A model generated the notes under the pieces. The model ran no database searches and was not told the origin of the DNA. It worked only from the letters and a program-made list of their open reading frames with translations. Both the position numbers and the translations under genes were made by a program. This document shows positions 17,183 through 26,468 of a DNA stretch of 64,000 bases, in pieces. The stretch is from Brucella tritici. GTDB lineage: Bacteria; Pseudomonadota; Alphaproteobacteria; Rhizobiales; Rhizobiaceae. The stretch covers positions 1 to 64,000 of the forward strand of contig NZ_WBWA01000023.1 of NCBI RefSeq assembly GCF_008932295.1, read 5' to 3'. Every line of letters starts with the position of its first letter. Within the stretch, counting starts at the first letter, position 1.

Positions 17183-18377
17183 CGATCGCCTCGGCAGGGT
17201 CGACCTTCAACGCCATCCGGATCGCGACGATGCTGGCGAGCGCGCATATGGCGATGACGGCGATAACGCCGACGATCGTATCGGCGGAAAGAAGAAGCAC
17301 AAACTTTGGGAACAATGGCGCCGCAAAGGTCGCTGTAATCTTGCCAACGACGAAGCCGATCAACCCAAGCACGATCGCCTGCTGCAGGATCATCGACGCG
17401 ATCGTGCGATTGCGGGTACCGATCAGCTTCAGCACCGCGATCTCGCGTATCTTGTCCATTGTCAGGGTGTAGATAATGAAAGCGACGATCGCTGCGCTGA
17501 CAACGGCAAGGATCGCCAGGAACATGCCAATCTGCTTGGCCGAGGTGGCGATCAGCTTGCCGACCAGGATCTCCTCCATCTGCGGGCGCGTATAGACCGT
17601 CAGCCGCTTCCACCGTGCGATGTCTGTCGCGATCCGGTCCTGGTCGTATCCCGGTTTGGTGCGCACCAGAACGGCATTCACGTAAGGGTTGCTGTTTTGC
17701 GAGGCGATGATGGCGTCCAGCAAGCCGGGAACGCCCGGCCGATTGAACTCGGGATTCTCACTGGTGCGCCGGCGCTGACGGACAATGGAGTCGTTATCCT
17801 TGAGGAATTGCGCTTCCTGTGCGTCCTTCAGCGGGATGAAGACCATCGGGTCGCCGCCCGACGACACCGTCCGTCGCGTCAAACCCACAACGGTAAAATG
17901 GTTCCTCCGGACAACGATCCTGTCTCCCAGAGAAAATCCAGTGGCGATATCGGCCACCGCTTCATAGTGGCTGCGTGTGATGTGCCTTCCGGCGACAAGA
18001 AAGGGCGGGCGGCCAGGTGTCGCCATGTCCCCGGGTGCAACACCCACCACCATGGACCGCACGTCGGAGGTACCCTTGCGGACCTGCATCGTAAGATAAG
18101 TCACGTTGGCGGCTCGCTCGACACCGGGGATCGCCAGGATCATGCGGTAAATGTCATCGTTAATGCTCGAGGACTCGGCGTATGGACCGAGCGTGTTCTG
18201 CTGGACAACCCACATATCGGCGCCACTATTGTCGAGCAGCACCTTGCCGTCATCGACCATCCCCCGATAGACGCCTGCCATGGTGAAGGTCACACCGATC
18301 AGCAGCCCCAGACCGACACCCGTGAAGACAAACTTCCCCCAGGAATGCAAAATGTCGCGTCCGGCAAGACTGATCAT
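17175..18377 (-). CDS. ABC exporter permease (FtsX/MacB-like, DevC type)
   Basis: 400 residues. One N-terminal helix (about 18-38), a large periplasmic domain of about 230 residues, then three C-terminal helices (about 275-300, 320-350, 360-385), the FtsX fold. The start overlaps the adaptor's stop (ATGA at 18374-18377), and the end overlaps the ATPase start, so all three are translated together. Family members export lipids, heme or peptides; nothing here settles the cargo. Confidence 0.88.
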   Translation of the reverse strand: MISLAGRDILHSWGKFVFTGVGLGLLIGVTFTMAGVYRGMVDDGKVLLDNSGADMWVVQQNTLGPYAESSSINDDIYRMILAIPGVERAANVTYLTMQVRKGTSDVRSMVVGVAPGDMATPGRPPFLVAGRHITRSHYEAVADIATGFSLGDRIVVRRNHFTVVGLTRRTVSSGGDPMVFIPLKDAQEAQFLKDNDSIVRQRRRTSENPEFNRPGVPGLLDAIIASQNSNPYVNAVLVRTKPGYDQDRIATDIARWKRLTVYTRPQMEEILVGKLIATSAKQIGMFLAILAVVSAAIVAFIIYTLTMDKIREIAVLKLIGTRNRTIASMILQQAIVLGLIGFVVGKITATFAAPLFPKFVLLLSADTIVGVIAVIAICALASIVAIRMALKVDPAEAIGG

Positions 18378-19567
18378 TTGAGGAGCTCCGCCGGATTGTC
18401 CGCGACACGAATGCGGCTCGTGCTGAGCAATTTCGAGGCGCTGTAGACGACGATCTCGTCGCCAGTTTTCAGACCCCTCGTGACCTGCACGGTTCCTTCC
18501 AGGTTGGCAGCCCCCAGCTGGACAACCGTAAACCGGATTTTCCCACCTTCGATCTTCCAGACACCCAACTTGCCGCCGAGGTTCTGGACCGCGGCATTCG
18601 GAATGGTCGGCGCGGCGGCGAGTTCGGGCAGGGAGACCGATACTTCGGCCAACTCGCCAATCGAGGGCAGCGGCACGGGAAGCGTGTCGAAGTTCACCTT
18701 TGCAAGACTTTCTTCCGTCACCGCATCTGCAAGGACTTCCACCCGTGCAACGCTTCCCGGTAATCCTTCGCCGGCGCGTGAGCGCAACGCGATCGTGGCG
18801 GACAAATCCTGCCGCAAGCCCGTCGCGGCAATCTGATCGAACCTGGCATTGATCCAGAGATTTTTTGGATCGATCATTTCCACGACCGATTGGCCCGCGA
18901 CCACGGTCGTTCCCGGCTCCGCTTTTCTTGCGGAAACGACACCGTCTACCGGCGCAAGCAGAACCAGGTTCTCCCGCTGCTTGACCAGACCGTCACGGTC
19001 GGCGCGGTTACGGTGGAGATCCTGCTGCGAAGCGAGAAGATTGGACTGAGCGGCCGAGAGAGCGGCCTGCGCCACCTCGCTCTCTTGCCGCTTCGTTTCG
19101 ACTGCGACCTCACTGACGGCGCGGGTCTTCCAGAGTTCTTCATACCGCTTCGCCTGAGCAAGTGCGTAATCCTTGCGCGTCCTGGTATCGACAACCTGCG
19201 CTTCGGCGACTTTGATCGACGCTTCCGCTCGGCCGATCGCCGCTTCAAGTGCCGCGATGCGCGCATCAAGGTCTACCGGGTCCATTTCGGCCAGGGTCTG
19301 GCCGGATCGAACCTGATCACCCACGTCAACAAGAATCCTGCCGATGCGTCCCGCGCTGGTGGGGCCGATCTTGTAGGAGAAACGTGCTTCGACAGTGCCG
19401 ATACCGAACAGCGCCGGTGAAATCGAACTGGCCTCGACGACTGCAGTCGTAACGGACACCGGCGCGAGAGGGCCGGCGCGCAGGACCACATAGCCAAACA
19501 AGGCCGCGGTCACAGCTCCAACGCCAATGAGCAACAGTGTGCGGCGCTGCAATGAAGGCAGTTTCAT
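18374..19567 (-). CDS. HlyD-type periplasmic adaptor of the ABC exporter
   Basis: 397 residues from ATG at 19567 (MKLPSLQRRTLLLIG), one N-terminal membrane anchor at about 9-28. Lipoyl half-motifs (SAGRIGRILVDVGDQVRSGQ and LLAPVDGVVSARKAEPGTTV) flank a coiled-coil hairpin of about 110 residues rich in Ala, Glu and Arg. Beta-barrel domain follows. The alternative start at 19765 would add an unlikely, basic 66-residue head. It is the first gene of the exporter operon, 118 bases downstream of the tetR-type gene. Confidence 0.88.
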   Translation of the reverse strand: MKLPSLQRRTLLLIGVGAVTAALFGYVVLRAGPLAPVSVTTAVVEASSISPALFGIGTVEARFSYKIGPTSAGRIGRILVDVGDQVRSGQTLAEMDPVDLDARIAALEAAIGRAEASIKVAEAQVVDTRTRKDYALAQAKRYEELWKTRAVSEVAVETKRQESEVAQAALSAAQSNLLASQQDLHRNRADRDGLVKQRENLVLLAPVDGVVSARKAEPGTTVVAGQSVVEMIDPKNLWINARFDQIAATGLRQDLSATIALRSRAGEGLPGSVARVEVLADAVTEESLAKVNFDTLPVPLPSIGELAEVSVSLPELAAAPTIPNAAVQNLGGKLGVWKIEGGKIRFTVVQLGAANLEGTVQVTRGLKTGDEIVVYSASKLLSTSRIRVADNPAELLK

Positions 19568-19685
19568 CGACCTGCCTCCAGGCAAATCTGCGTCATTGAA
19601 TGATCTGCTATGGGGGTGACGCGCCGCGCTGACGTCGTCTTGATCGAGCGAACGGGAGATTTCGTCGCCGAGGAATGCCGATCGA

Positions 19686-20291
19686 TCATCTCGGCACCTC
19701 GACAGCGCGCCGATACAACGCAAAAATACCTGGAGCGATTGCACGTATCTGCACAACATCGCCAACTAGCAGGGATTGCATGACAAGACCCTGGATCGCC
19801 CCGATAAAGAGCGCTACGGCGGCCTTGTCATCCAGCGTGTCGGCGAGTTCACCCTGCTCCTTGCCGTCCGCGATGAGCCGCCCGAGACGCTCGCCGTAGC
19901 GTTGGATCAAAGTATGCGCCATTCGCTTGGCAAGGGTCTGCTCCGCGCGCTGCAGTTCGCCGAACAGCATCCTGGGCACACCGGGATGTTCCACGATGAA
20001 CTCGATATGCGCGAAGAATGCCGCTTCCAGTGCGTCAATCGGAGAGGACGTCGCGGACGTGGCCTTGTCGATGCGCGCCAGAAGGCGCTCCGCTACCCAC
20101 TCCATAACCGCCTGAAGAATGGCGTCCTTCGATGGGAAGTGCCTGAACAGGGCGCCTTGTGTCACACCCATGCGCTGCGCGATCGCTCCGGTCGTAATGT
20201 CCGCAGGGTTTTGTTCGGCCGCCAGATCGATGACGGTCTCGACAGTCACCCTGCGTCGTTCCGGAGCTGAGAGGTTGGTCGAGCGTGGCAT
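19686..20291 (-). CDS. TetR family transcriptional regulator
   Basis: 201 residues from ATG at 20291 (MPRSTNLSAPERRR); a TTG at 20297 would add two. Helix-turn-helix at about 30-52 (TTGAIAQRMGVTQGALFRHF, PSKDAIL). The C-terminal ligand domain looks like AcrR/CmeR-type regulators of exporters. It is read in the same direction as, and just upstream of, the HlyD-permease-ATPase operon, and a palindrome lies directly in front of its start, so it likely represses both itself and the exporter. Confidence 0.9.
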   Translation of the reverse strand: MPRSTNLSAPERRRVTVETVIDLAAEQNPADITTGAIAQRMGVTQGALFRHFPSKDAILQAVMEWVAERLLARIDKATSATSSPIDALEAAFFAHIEFIVEHPGVPRMLFGELQRAEQTLAKRMAHTLIQRYGERLGRLIADGKEQGELADTLDDKAAVALFIGAIQGLVMQSLLVGDVVQIRAIAPGIFALYRRAVEVPR

Positions 20292-20305
20292 CGGCAATGC
20301 TCCAA

Positions 20306-20327
20306 AGATAGTAATTACTCACTATCT
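20306..20327 (-). promoter_or_regulatory. predicted operator of the TetR regulator
   Basis: A 22-base inverted repeat with arms AGATAGT at 20306-20312 and ACTATCT at 20321-20327; 9 of 11 positions pair. It starts 14 bases upstream of the tetR-type ATG, in the place expected for a promoter. TetR regulators usually bind such palindromes of 15-25 bases and repress their own gene. No second copy is obvious in the 118 bases before the HlyD gene. Confidence 0.5.
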
Positions 20328-20487
20328 TACAATTTGCACCATTTTTCAAGAGGCTATGCAAGCGCCGATTGTCAATCGGCGTCCAAAAAGTACCCCTCCT
20401 TTAGGTTGCAACGTTTAGCGTGCGCGGGCCCGGAACTTTCAATTTAGTGCAGGGTCCGCGCGCGCGGATCGTTAGCGTTCTTCGACT

Positions 20488-21222
20488 TTAGCTTTGAGAG
20501 CGGTTTTTGAAGCGCCACGATTCATTTCCCGTTTCAACGATCTCGCAATGATGGGTAAGCCGGTCGAGCAGAGCGGCGGTCATTTTTGCGTCGCCGAAGA
20601 CAGTCGGCCATTCGCCGAACGTCAGGTTTGTGGTGACGATGATTGAAGTTCGCTCGTAGAGCCTGCTGATGAGGTGGAACAGCAACTGTCCGCCGGCCTG
20701 GGCGAACGGAAGATAGCCAAGCTCGTCCATAATGACGAAATCGAGCCTGGTGATAAAGTCGGCAAGACGCCCCTGCTTACCATTACGCGCTTCCGTTTCA
20801 AGACGATTGACGAGATCGACGACATTGTAGAAGCGCCCGCGCGCGCCGTTGCGGATCAAGGCACGGGCAAGTGCGATGGACAAATGGGATTTTCCAGTGC
20901 CAGTTCCTCCAACGAGAACGATATTGTGCTGCTCGGCAAGGAAAGCTCCGCTCGCGAGCTGGCGCACCAGTCCTTCGTTGACCGGCGTGTCGGTAAAGTC
21001 GAAGTCGTCGATGTCCTTGGCCAGCGGCAGCTTTGCGACGGTGATCTGGTATTTAATCGAGCGCGCCTGTTTCTCGGCGATCTCCGACTGCAACAGGTCG
21101 CCGACAATGCGCGGTGGTTCGTGCTGGCGCTTGATGCCAGAGGCCATGATCTCGTCATAGGCGCTGCGCATGCCGTAAAGCTTCAGCGTGCTCATCATGT
21201 CGAAGATTTGGGATCGTTCCAT
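20488..21222 (-). CDS. istB: IS21 helper ATPase IstB
   Basis: 244 residues from ATG at 21222. AAA+ features: Walker [10 protein letters not shown], Walker [13 protein letters not shown], sensor region [31 protein letters not shown]. IstB is a DnaC-like ATPase that guides the transposase to target DNA. Its start lies one base after the istA stop, giving coupled translation. Length is normal, so the gene appears intact. Confidence 0.93.
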   Translation of the reverse strand: MERSQIFDMMSTLKLYGMRSAYDEIMASGIKRQHEPPRIVGDLLQSEIAEKQARSIKYQITVAKLPLAKDIDDFDFTDTPVNEGLVRQLASGAFLAEQHNIVLVGGTGTGKSHLSIALARALIRNGARGRFYNVVDLVNRLETEARNGKQGRLADFITRLDFVIMDELGYLPFAQAGGQLLFHLISRLYERTSIIVTTNLTFGEWPTVFGDAKMTAALLDRLTHHCEIVETGNESWRFKNRSQS

Positions 21223-21223
21223 A

Positions 21224-22723
21224 TCAGCTTGCCCTCCTGAGGCTGTCATAACGTGCGCAGTCTGCCAGAGGCTCATGGGTCAGGCGCAGCGCATCGGGGA
21301 TGGAAAGAATGGCGGCGGGCTGTGGGTCTCGCTTGCGAGCCAGAATGTTGATGATCACAGCGGCGGAGAACACGCCTTGATCAAGCGCCTCCTGGCAGGC
21401 CGCTTCGACTGCAGGAAGGCCGTCGATACCGACACATTCCAGGATCGACACCATCTGCCAGTCCCCATCATGCATGGCCTTGAGCTTTCGCCGAACATGC
21501 TCCATGGAGGCTGGCAGGACCCAATCAAGGAATGGTGCACCGTTCCTCAGTGCTCCCGGCTTGCGCGTCAGGACCGGAACATAACGCCATGGATTATAAA
21601 TCGTCTCGCCACGGCCGAAGCAGCGTTCATGCTGGCCGATCTCGACACCATTTTGCCGTATGACGATGCGGTCGGCATAAGCATGGATCTCGGCCGGGCG
21701 GCCGACCGCCGTCGACAGTACCGAATATTTGTTGTTGTCGAAACGCACGAGGCAGGTTTTGCCGATCGAGGCCTGTATCGCGTGGAAGCCATCGAACTTG
21801 CCGGGATACCCAACCAGATGGGCCTTCTCCTCTTCGAACACCTCCCAGATCGTGCGCTCCGTCTGATCGACATGCTTATGAGCGCGCGCGTAGCTGATGC
21901 ATTTATCCAGCAGCCAGCCGTTCAACTCATCGTAAGATTTGAAGCGCAGCCGCGGCGTGAAGAAGCGTTCCCGGACCAGATTAACCTGGTTCTCGACCTG
22001 ACCCTTCTCCCAGCCCGACGCCGGTGTACAGGCCACCGGCTCGACCAGGAAATGACTGCACATTTGCTGAAAGCGGCGATTGTATTGCCGCTCTTTACCG
22101 ACGAAGACCGTTTCCACTGCGGTCTTCATATTGTCGTAGATGCCGCGTGTGCAAGCCCCGCCGAAGAAGGCGAACGCCCGATCATGCGCGTCGAAGACCA
22201 TCTCCTGCGTCTCGCGCGGATAGGCCCGCACATACATCATCCGGCTGTGGCAGAGCCGGACATGCGCAACCTTCACTGTCGTCGCCACGCCGCCCAGAAC
22301 GATAATCCCGTGGCTCCAGTCAAACTGGTAGGCTTCGCCCGGTGGGTAATAAAGCGGTACATAGGCTTCCGCTGTCACCGCCCCACGCGCCTTCGACCAT
22401 GAGCGTGCATAACGCCGGACCGTATCATAGCCACCCTCGTAACCCAGATCGCGCAGATCCTCGAATAGCCGGATCAGCGTCAAACGTTCGCGCGAGGCCT
22501 TCGACTCATTAGCTAGCAGCATTCCATCGAGATGGTCGCGCCAGGGACCGAGCTTCGGCTGTGGTTGACGGCTGCGCTCGTATTTGAACTCAGTCTCTTC
22601 ACTGCGCAGAACCTTCCGCACAACTTTGCGCGATATGCCCAATTCCCGGCAAATCGACTTGATCGATTTGCCCTGCACATGAGACAGACGCCGTATCTTC
22701 GAAATAGTCTCCACAATAAGCAT
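21224..22723 (-). CDS. istA: IS21 transposase IstA
   Basis: 499 residues. N-terminal helix-turn-helix ([20 protein letters not shown]), then an RNase-H fold core with catalytic acids in [18 protein letters not shown] and KGQVENQV (DDE). C-terminal IstA domain intact ([20 protein letters not shown]). Together with istB this makes a complete element, so it may still be mobile. Confidence 0.93.
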   Translation of the reverse strand: MLIVETISKIRRLSHVQGKSIKSICRELGISRKVVRKVLRSEETEFKYERSRQPQPKLGPWRDHLDGMLLANESKASRERLTLIRLFEDLRDLGYEGGYDTVRRYARSWSKARGAVTAEAYVPLYYPPGEAYQFDWSHGIIVLGGVATTVKVAHVRLCHSRMMYVRAYPRETQEMVFDAHDRAFAFFGGACTRGIYDNMKTAVETVFVGKERQYNRRFQQMCSHFLVEPVACTPASGWEKGQVENQVNLVRERFFTPRLRFKSYDELNGWLLDKCISYARAHKHVDQTERTIWEVFEEEKAHLVGYPGKFDGFHAIQASIGKTCLVRFDNNKYSVLSTAVGRPAEIHAYADRIVIRQNGVEIGQHERCFGRGETIYNPWRYVPVLTRKPGALRNGAPFLDWVLPASMEHVRRKLKAMHDGDWQMVSILECVGIDGLPAVEAACQEALDQGVFSAAVIINILARKRDPQPAAILSIPDALRLTHEPLADCARYDSLRRAS

Positions 22724-22836
22724 CCAATAGAAAACCTCCGATTGAAATCGATGGTCATGTTACCCTTTAAACAAGGGGTCCCGTTTGGATGCCGATAACC
22801 CCTCAAATGGGGTCCTTATTCCATGCTTAATGACAC

Positions 22837-23217
22837 ATTATCCTTCACGAGCAGGCCAACCGCGGGCGCACAGTCATGGAAAAAATAGAAGCTCATGGTG
22901 ATGTGGGCTTCGCTGTCGTACTGCTAACACCTGATGACGAAGGTCGACAAGTGAACGGAACATTCAAATTCCGGGCTCGTCAAAATGTCATGTTCGAATT
23001 GGGCTATTTCATCGACCGTCTCGGGCGGTCAAACGTCTGCGCCCTCACACGCGGTGACGTTGAGCTACCGTCGGATTTCGCTGGTATAGTTTATCAACCA
23101 ATGGAAGACGGCGGGCGGGCGGCGGTAGCAAGGGAGCTGGCCGATGCAGGCTTCGAAATTAACTGGGAGAAAGCTTCCAGGTGGCCTTGTTGCAGGGATC
23201 AGAAAACAGGCGAGTGA
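22837..23217 (+). pseudogene. truncated CAP12/Pycsar-type TIR effector
   Basis: The frame opens directly at the IS21 border (IILHEQANRGRTVMEKIE) and carries most of a CAP12-type TIR domain: GFAVVLLTPDD, FRARQNVMFELGYFIDRLGR, VCALTRGDVELPSDFAGIVY, VARELADAGFEINWEK. The first beta strand (usually VHGHD-like) is missing and the C-terminus runs into the IS5-type element at 23183, ending in foreign residues at 23217. An internal ATG at 22876 has no strong RBS. In intact systems this domain is an NADase effector of CBASS/Pycsar-like defence, with the Glu of FELGYF as candidate catalytic residue. Here it is a relic. Confidence 0.65.
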
Positions 23218-24283
23218 ACCCTACTCAGGGCATATTTGTGCGATGCGTTGGAACTCTGGACGACCAAGTTCAGTCATCCGGTTGAGAACACGGACGCCGA
23301 TCTTTGCCTCTGTTTTCTGGTTATCGAAGTTTCTCGCTTGGAGTTTTTGGCCGATCACGGTCTTCCATCGATCCATTTGTGTCTCACCACGGCTGCGCCG
23401 ATTGTAGCCGGATGATTGCTGCCAGGCTGTCCGACCGTTGGTTTTAATCTCGGCTATATGACGATCTCGGACTGAGGGATTGAGCGCGGCTTGCGGGCTT
23501 GAAACTGCTGTTTTAGGAGGAGGAATAATGACGTCCACATTTACCCCAAAGCGTGCCACCAGAAGATTATGGGTTGGCGCTCCATCATAAGCACCATCGG
23601 CAATGAACGTATCAACGGGGCCATCCACTTGGTCCAGAAGGCCGGGCAAAGCTGTCGGGTCGCCAACATCATCTGTCGTCAGATCGGAGCAGATAATCAT
23701 GCCGCTGGCGAGATCGAGGCCGAGATGAAGTTTGCGCCACTTTTTGCGTTTAACTTTGACTTTGTGCTTGTTTTCCAGCCATTCGCCTGCACCGAAGATC
23801 TTTAATCCTGAGCTGTCGATCACCAGATGAAACGGCTCCCTGTTTGTGGAGTGATGCTTTGCTGAAGGCAATACCAATCCTTTGCCACGGCGTGACAAAG
23901 TGGAAAAATCCGGCACAGCAATATCAATCCCCATCAGCCGCGCGACAGAGCGCATCAGACCTTGGGTCTGGCGCAGTGGTAGTTGATAGACAACGCGCAA
24001 GGTCAAGCACAGTGTAATTGCCAGATCCGAGTATTTGGGCTGGCCACCGCGAGATTTCCGGCATGCCGCAAACCACAAACATGACGCCGCCTCACTCGCC
24101 CATATGGTCAAATCGCCACGGCGACGCAGGCTTTCATTATAGACTGGCCAGTTTGTTACCTTGAATATCTGTTTGGGTATCTTGTCGCGTCGCTTGGCAT
24201 TAAACTTATGCGGCATCAACTGTATCCTGAGAAGGTAAACTGGCCCAACATATCAGCTCATCCGTGATCCCTGCAACAACGCC
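23183..24283 (-). mobile_element. IS5-family (IS903-like) insertion sequence
   Basis: 1101 bases with 19-base terminal inverted repeats that differ at one position: left GGCCTTGTTGCAGGGATCA at 23183-23201, right reads GGCGTTGTTGCAGGGATCA from 24283. They resemble the ends of IS903-group elements (GGCTTTGTTG...). The nine bases on each side (CTTCCAGGT and CTCCGACGG) do not match, so no target duplication is seen. Confidence 0.75.
23221..24219 (-). CDS. IS5-family transposase
   Basis: 332 residues. N-terminal NWPVYNESLRRRGDLTIW block is typical of the IS903 group. Catalytic DDE residues lie in HLVIDSSGLKIF, DTFIADGAYDG and RRSRGETQMDRWK (Y-2-R-3-E-6-K style). The gene fills the element between the terminal repeats and looks complete, so it may be active. 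A stem of coding sequence (LRRDFGQRMEIVAATGREIV, stop at 24359-24361) just right of the element is the tail of something I cannot name. Confidence 0.9.
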   Translation of the reverse strand: MMPHKFNAKRRDKIPKQIFKVTNWPVYNESLRRRGDLTIWASEAASCLWFAACRKSRGGQPKYSDLAITLCLTLRVVYQLPLRQTQGLMRSVARLMGIDIAVPDFSTLSRRGKGLVLPSAKHHSTNREPFHLVIDSSGLKIFGAGEWLENKHKVKVKRKKWRKLHLGLDLASGMIICSDLTTDDVGDPTALPGLLDQVDGPVDTFIADGAYDGAPTHNLLVARFGVNVDVIIPPPKTAVSSPQAALNPSVRDRHIAEIKTNGRTAWQQSSGYNRRSRGETQMDRWKTVIGQKLQARNFDNQKTEAKIGVRVLNRMTELGRPEFQRIAQICPE

Positions 24284-24571
24284 CTCCGACGGGATTTCGG
24301 ACAGCGAATGGAAATTGTTGCCGCGACCGGGCGGGAAATCGTGGACACCACGGAGGTATAACACCACTTTCGGATACAACGATCGCGTGGCGGACAGCCG
24401 AAATCGCTGATGGTTTTTCGTCTTGAAAGGAGATAACCCGCTGGCCCGACCATTCGGCGATGTGCTGATTGCCAGTCAGGAACGATGCGGCAAGAACTGA
24501 GCCTGCTATCAGTCCAGCGTTTAACGTTTATGCCAATTAGTGGCCGGCTCCTTCGAGGCTCACAGTCTCGC

Positions 24572-24802
24572 TCAATCAAGTTTAGTTTGTGCAGTTAGGA
24601 TCGCCAACTCGCTTGATGTAAGGATGACGGTATATCGATACTGGGATGAACCACGGTCTCGACCGTGAATGGCGCATGCTACGAAACTGATCTGCAGCCC
24701 ACCGTTAGGTGTAGTTTCCGTATGAGATTCTTTGAGGGCTGCGTTATAAATCGTAGCCGTATCTGCCCATTCGCGCCTTGCGGCTCCAACATTTACAATC
24801 AT
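24572..24802 (-). CDS. hypothetical small protein
   Basis: 76 residues, beginning MIVNVGAARREWADTATIYN. An AGGAAA stands at RBS distance before the ATG. No domain, signal peptide or membrane segment is seen. It contains one Cys and is of mixed charge. Neighbours are an IS element on one side and 440 bases without a gene on the other, so there is no context to suggest a role. Could be spurious. Confidence 0.4.
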   Translation of the reverse strand: MIVNVGAARREWADTATIYNAALKESHTETTPNGGLQISFVACAIHGRDRGSSQYRYTVILTSSELAILTAQTKLD

Positions 24803-25243
24803 TACATTTCCTGTCTTATCGTTTGCCGGAGCAATTGATGGTGAGCTGAAGTGCTCCCGGGCGTTTCTATGAGGCTGTTAGGTTTAATAGAAGAACCATA
24901 AACGATGGTGTTTTCATCCTGTTTGAGGATGGCAGATAAAAAAGGAGCCGCTTGGTTCGATTGGCCGTCGGCACACGTTTTTCATTCGAATACTGGCCAC
25001 CAACCAACACTCCGCATTTTTGGGTTGGCAATATGCTCTGATCGACGAAACTGCGCTCTGCGCTCTTGGAGTGGCGCCTTTAATTGACTATCCGTTTATG
25101 TTGCCGAATAGCCGATACAAGCGTCATGTGCGGAGCGCGATAAGCAAGTCCAGGATTTAAGCGAGATAATGCTTCCAGCATTGATCGAAAGGCGATAGTA
25201 ATTTCCTTCGCATCTTTCTTAAATTCCAATGAGCCAACGAGGA
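24803..25243. other. intergenic stretch, nothing recognised
   Basis: No convincing gene on either strand. A 60-codon plus-strand frame at 24905-25087 lacks an RBS and has odd composition. No repeats or palindromes of note were seen. Confidence 0.4.
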
Positions 25244-25480
25244 TTATCTTGTTGCCTTGTATTCCTGCATTTTCTCAATTTCACGAATGAATTGCTCTGC
25301 ATATTGAGCTGTATCAATATAGTCCTGCTCATTTACTCCAAGATTGTGATGACGGGTAAACACTGCCTTCAATCGATCCAGGAACTTGGGTTCGGTCTCA
25401 GCCAGATGACCGATCAGAACCTGAAGTATCTGTTCGTGAGCCAGAACCTTGCGTTCGAGTGCGGTTGTATCATTGCTCAT
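25244..25480 (-). CDS. hypothetical small protein, likely cytoplasmic
   Basis: 78 residues from ATG at 25480 (MSNDTTALERKVLAHEQILQ), with GAGGGGGG at RBS distance. The sequence is predicted mostly helical and amphipathic (QILQVLIGHLAETEPKFLDR; DTAQYAEQFIREIEKMQEYK), with a likely coiled coil at the end. No known domain recognised. It follows the 72-residue gene by 5 bases and is probably co-transcribed. Confidence 0.55.
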   Translation of the reverse strand: MSNDTTALERKVLAHEQILQVLIGHLAETEPKFLDRLKAVFTRHHNLGVNEQDYIDTAQYAEQFIREIEKMQEYKATR

Positions 25481-25485
25481 CTGGT

Positions 25486-25704
25486 TTACCCCCCTCTCGG
25501 TCCATGACGTCCCGTGCGCGAGCGGGAATAGCCACCGCACGCACGCCGCAGGATGTTTGCAAGCCTGGTCCAATCCCGGGAGGGCGAGCTCATCTGCCGA
25601 TGAGCATTTCTAAGGTCGCCTGTACTGGCTGCCTGATCCTCTTCATGGCGCGGACGTACAGGTTGATTGTGTTCTGACGATGTGGATGAACGCTCCTTTT
25701 TCAT
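25486..25704 (-). CDS. hypothetical small basic protein
   Basis: 72 residues beginning MKKERSSTSSEHNQPVRPRH. An ideal AGGAGG stands 6 bases before the ATG, the best reason to believe it. The second half is rich in Arg, Gly and Ser and low in complexity. No domain seen. It ends 5 bases before the next gene's start, suggesting a two-gene operon. Confidence 0.45.
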   Translation of the reverse strand: MKKERSSTSSEHNQPVRPRHEEDQAASTGDLRNAHRQMSSPSRDWTRLANILRRACGGYSRSRTGRHGPRGG

Positions 25705-25738
25705 TTCAGCCTCCTGTTAATGCACGCTTGCACTCGCG

Positions 25739-26089
25739 CTAAAGCGCTTTAGTAAGCGCATTGCTACATGCTGTGGCGAGCGCAGCATTTGGTTGTTCCG
25801 CTCCCAACGGCGTGGCCCAGCCGGACTTTTCGATAAGCGTGCGGCGCGAATAGGCCGGTGCGGCTTTGTATTCGGCCATCACCTTTACGGCCTCGGGATC
25901 ATTCTTCGATTTTTCCAGGCAGTATGGGGTAAGCGCGAGTGCCACACCGTCAGACATATTGGACGCGATTAGACGTTCTGACGTCCCTCCAGTGACCCAG
26001 CCGCCGAAGGTAAAGCCAACAGCCATTGTTGCAATCGCACCAACTATCGCTCCGCCAAAAGCGGAATTTATCCATTGGGCATTTTTCAT
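25739..26089 (-). CDS. hypothetical single-pass membrane protein
   Basis: 116 residues. One hydrophobic Gly/Ala-rich segment at about 10-34 (AFGGAIVGAIATMAVGFTFG), followed by a soluble region with two Cys and a helical tail (ERLIASNMSDGVALALTPYC; AALATACSNALTKAL). I believe similar short proteins occur in Brucellaceae and other Hyphomicrobiales, but no function is known to me. Confidence 0.6.
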   Translation of the reverse strand: MKNAQWINSAFGGAIVGAIATMAVGFTFGGWVTGGTSERLIASNMSDGVALALTPYCLEKSKNDPEAVKVMAEYKAAPAYSRRTLIEKSGWATPLGAEQPNAALATACSNALTKAL

Positions 26090-26378
26090 GATGAAATCCG
26101 ATCTTCAACGATCGAACGCGCCTTATTGCGCGTTGAAATGGATTATACCACTCTTATCTGAATAGCTTGCACGAATTCTACCTACCTGGGAACTCTTGCT
26201 TCCGCGAGTTCGTTCGGCGGCGCTTCGAAGGGATCGCGGATCAGTTCAGGAGGTGCGATCCCCCCGTTCGACCACTAGGGTATCGCCGTTTTCCGGGTTA
26301 GTGGAAACTGTTGGCAAAAATGTGAAGATATCCATGCTTGGGCCGCCCCCGAATGTCTGCTTGCGCTTTAGGTCGAAA

Positions 26379-26422
26379 AAGCGCACTGTTTATTATGCAC
26401 AGCAGTTGAAATGGGCGCTGTC
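26379..26422 (+). promoter_or_regulatory. conserved upstream module, copy 1
   Basis: Starts AAGCGCA and ends TTGAAATGGGCGCTGTC, 46 bases before the ATG of the gene at 26469. Two more copies with the same start, the same end and the same length (44-45 bases) precede the small genes at 27861 and 28276. It may hold a promoter (TTGAAA as -35) or an operator; what binds is unknown. Confidence 0.55.
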
Positions 26423-26468
26423 GTTGGGAGAGAATAATCACCTGCCCCAAAATGAAGGGGGACACGCG

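Larger units (their letters stand above)
20370..22835 (-). mobile_element. IS21-family insertion sequence
   Basis: 2466 bases carrying istA and istB. The ends are related inverted repeats: left TGTCAATCGGCG at 20370, right (read inward) TGTCATTAAGCATGG from 22835, both followed at the same distance by ACCCC. A further internal repeat like the left end (TCGGCATCC...GGGACCCC, minus strand) lies at about 22770-22797; multiple end repeats are normal for IS21. The bases outside the two ends do not match, so no target duplication is present: the flanks were probably brought together by recombination or deletion. It cuts the TIR gene on its right. Confidence 0.8.

Noticed and set aside
17001-18446. 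481-codon open frame on the plus strand
   Set aside because: Antisense to the ABC exporter genes, rich in Arg, His and Asp, no RBS; a shadow frame.
23174-24292. Nine-base target duplication around the IS5-type element
   Set aside because: The flanking nonamers differ at too many positions.
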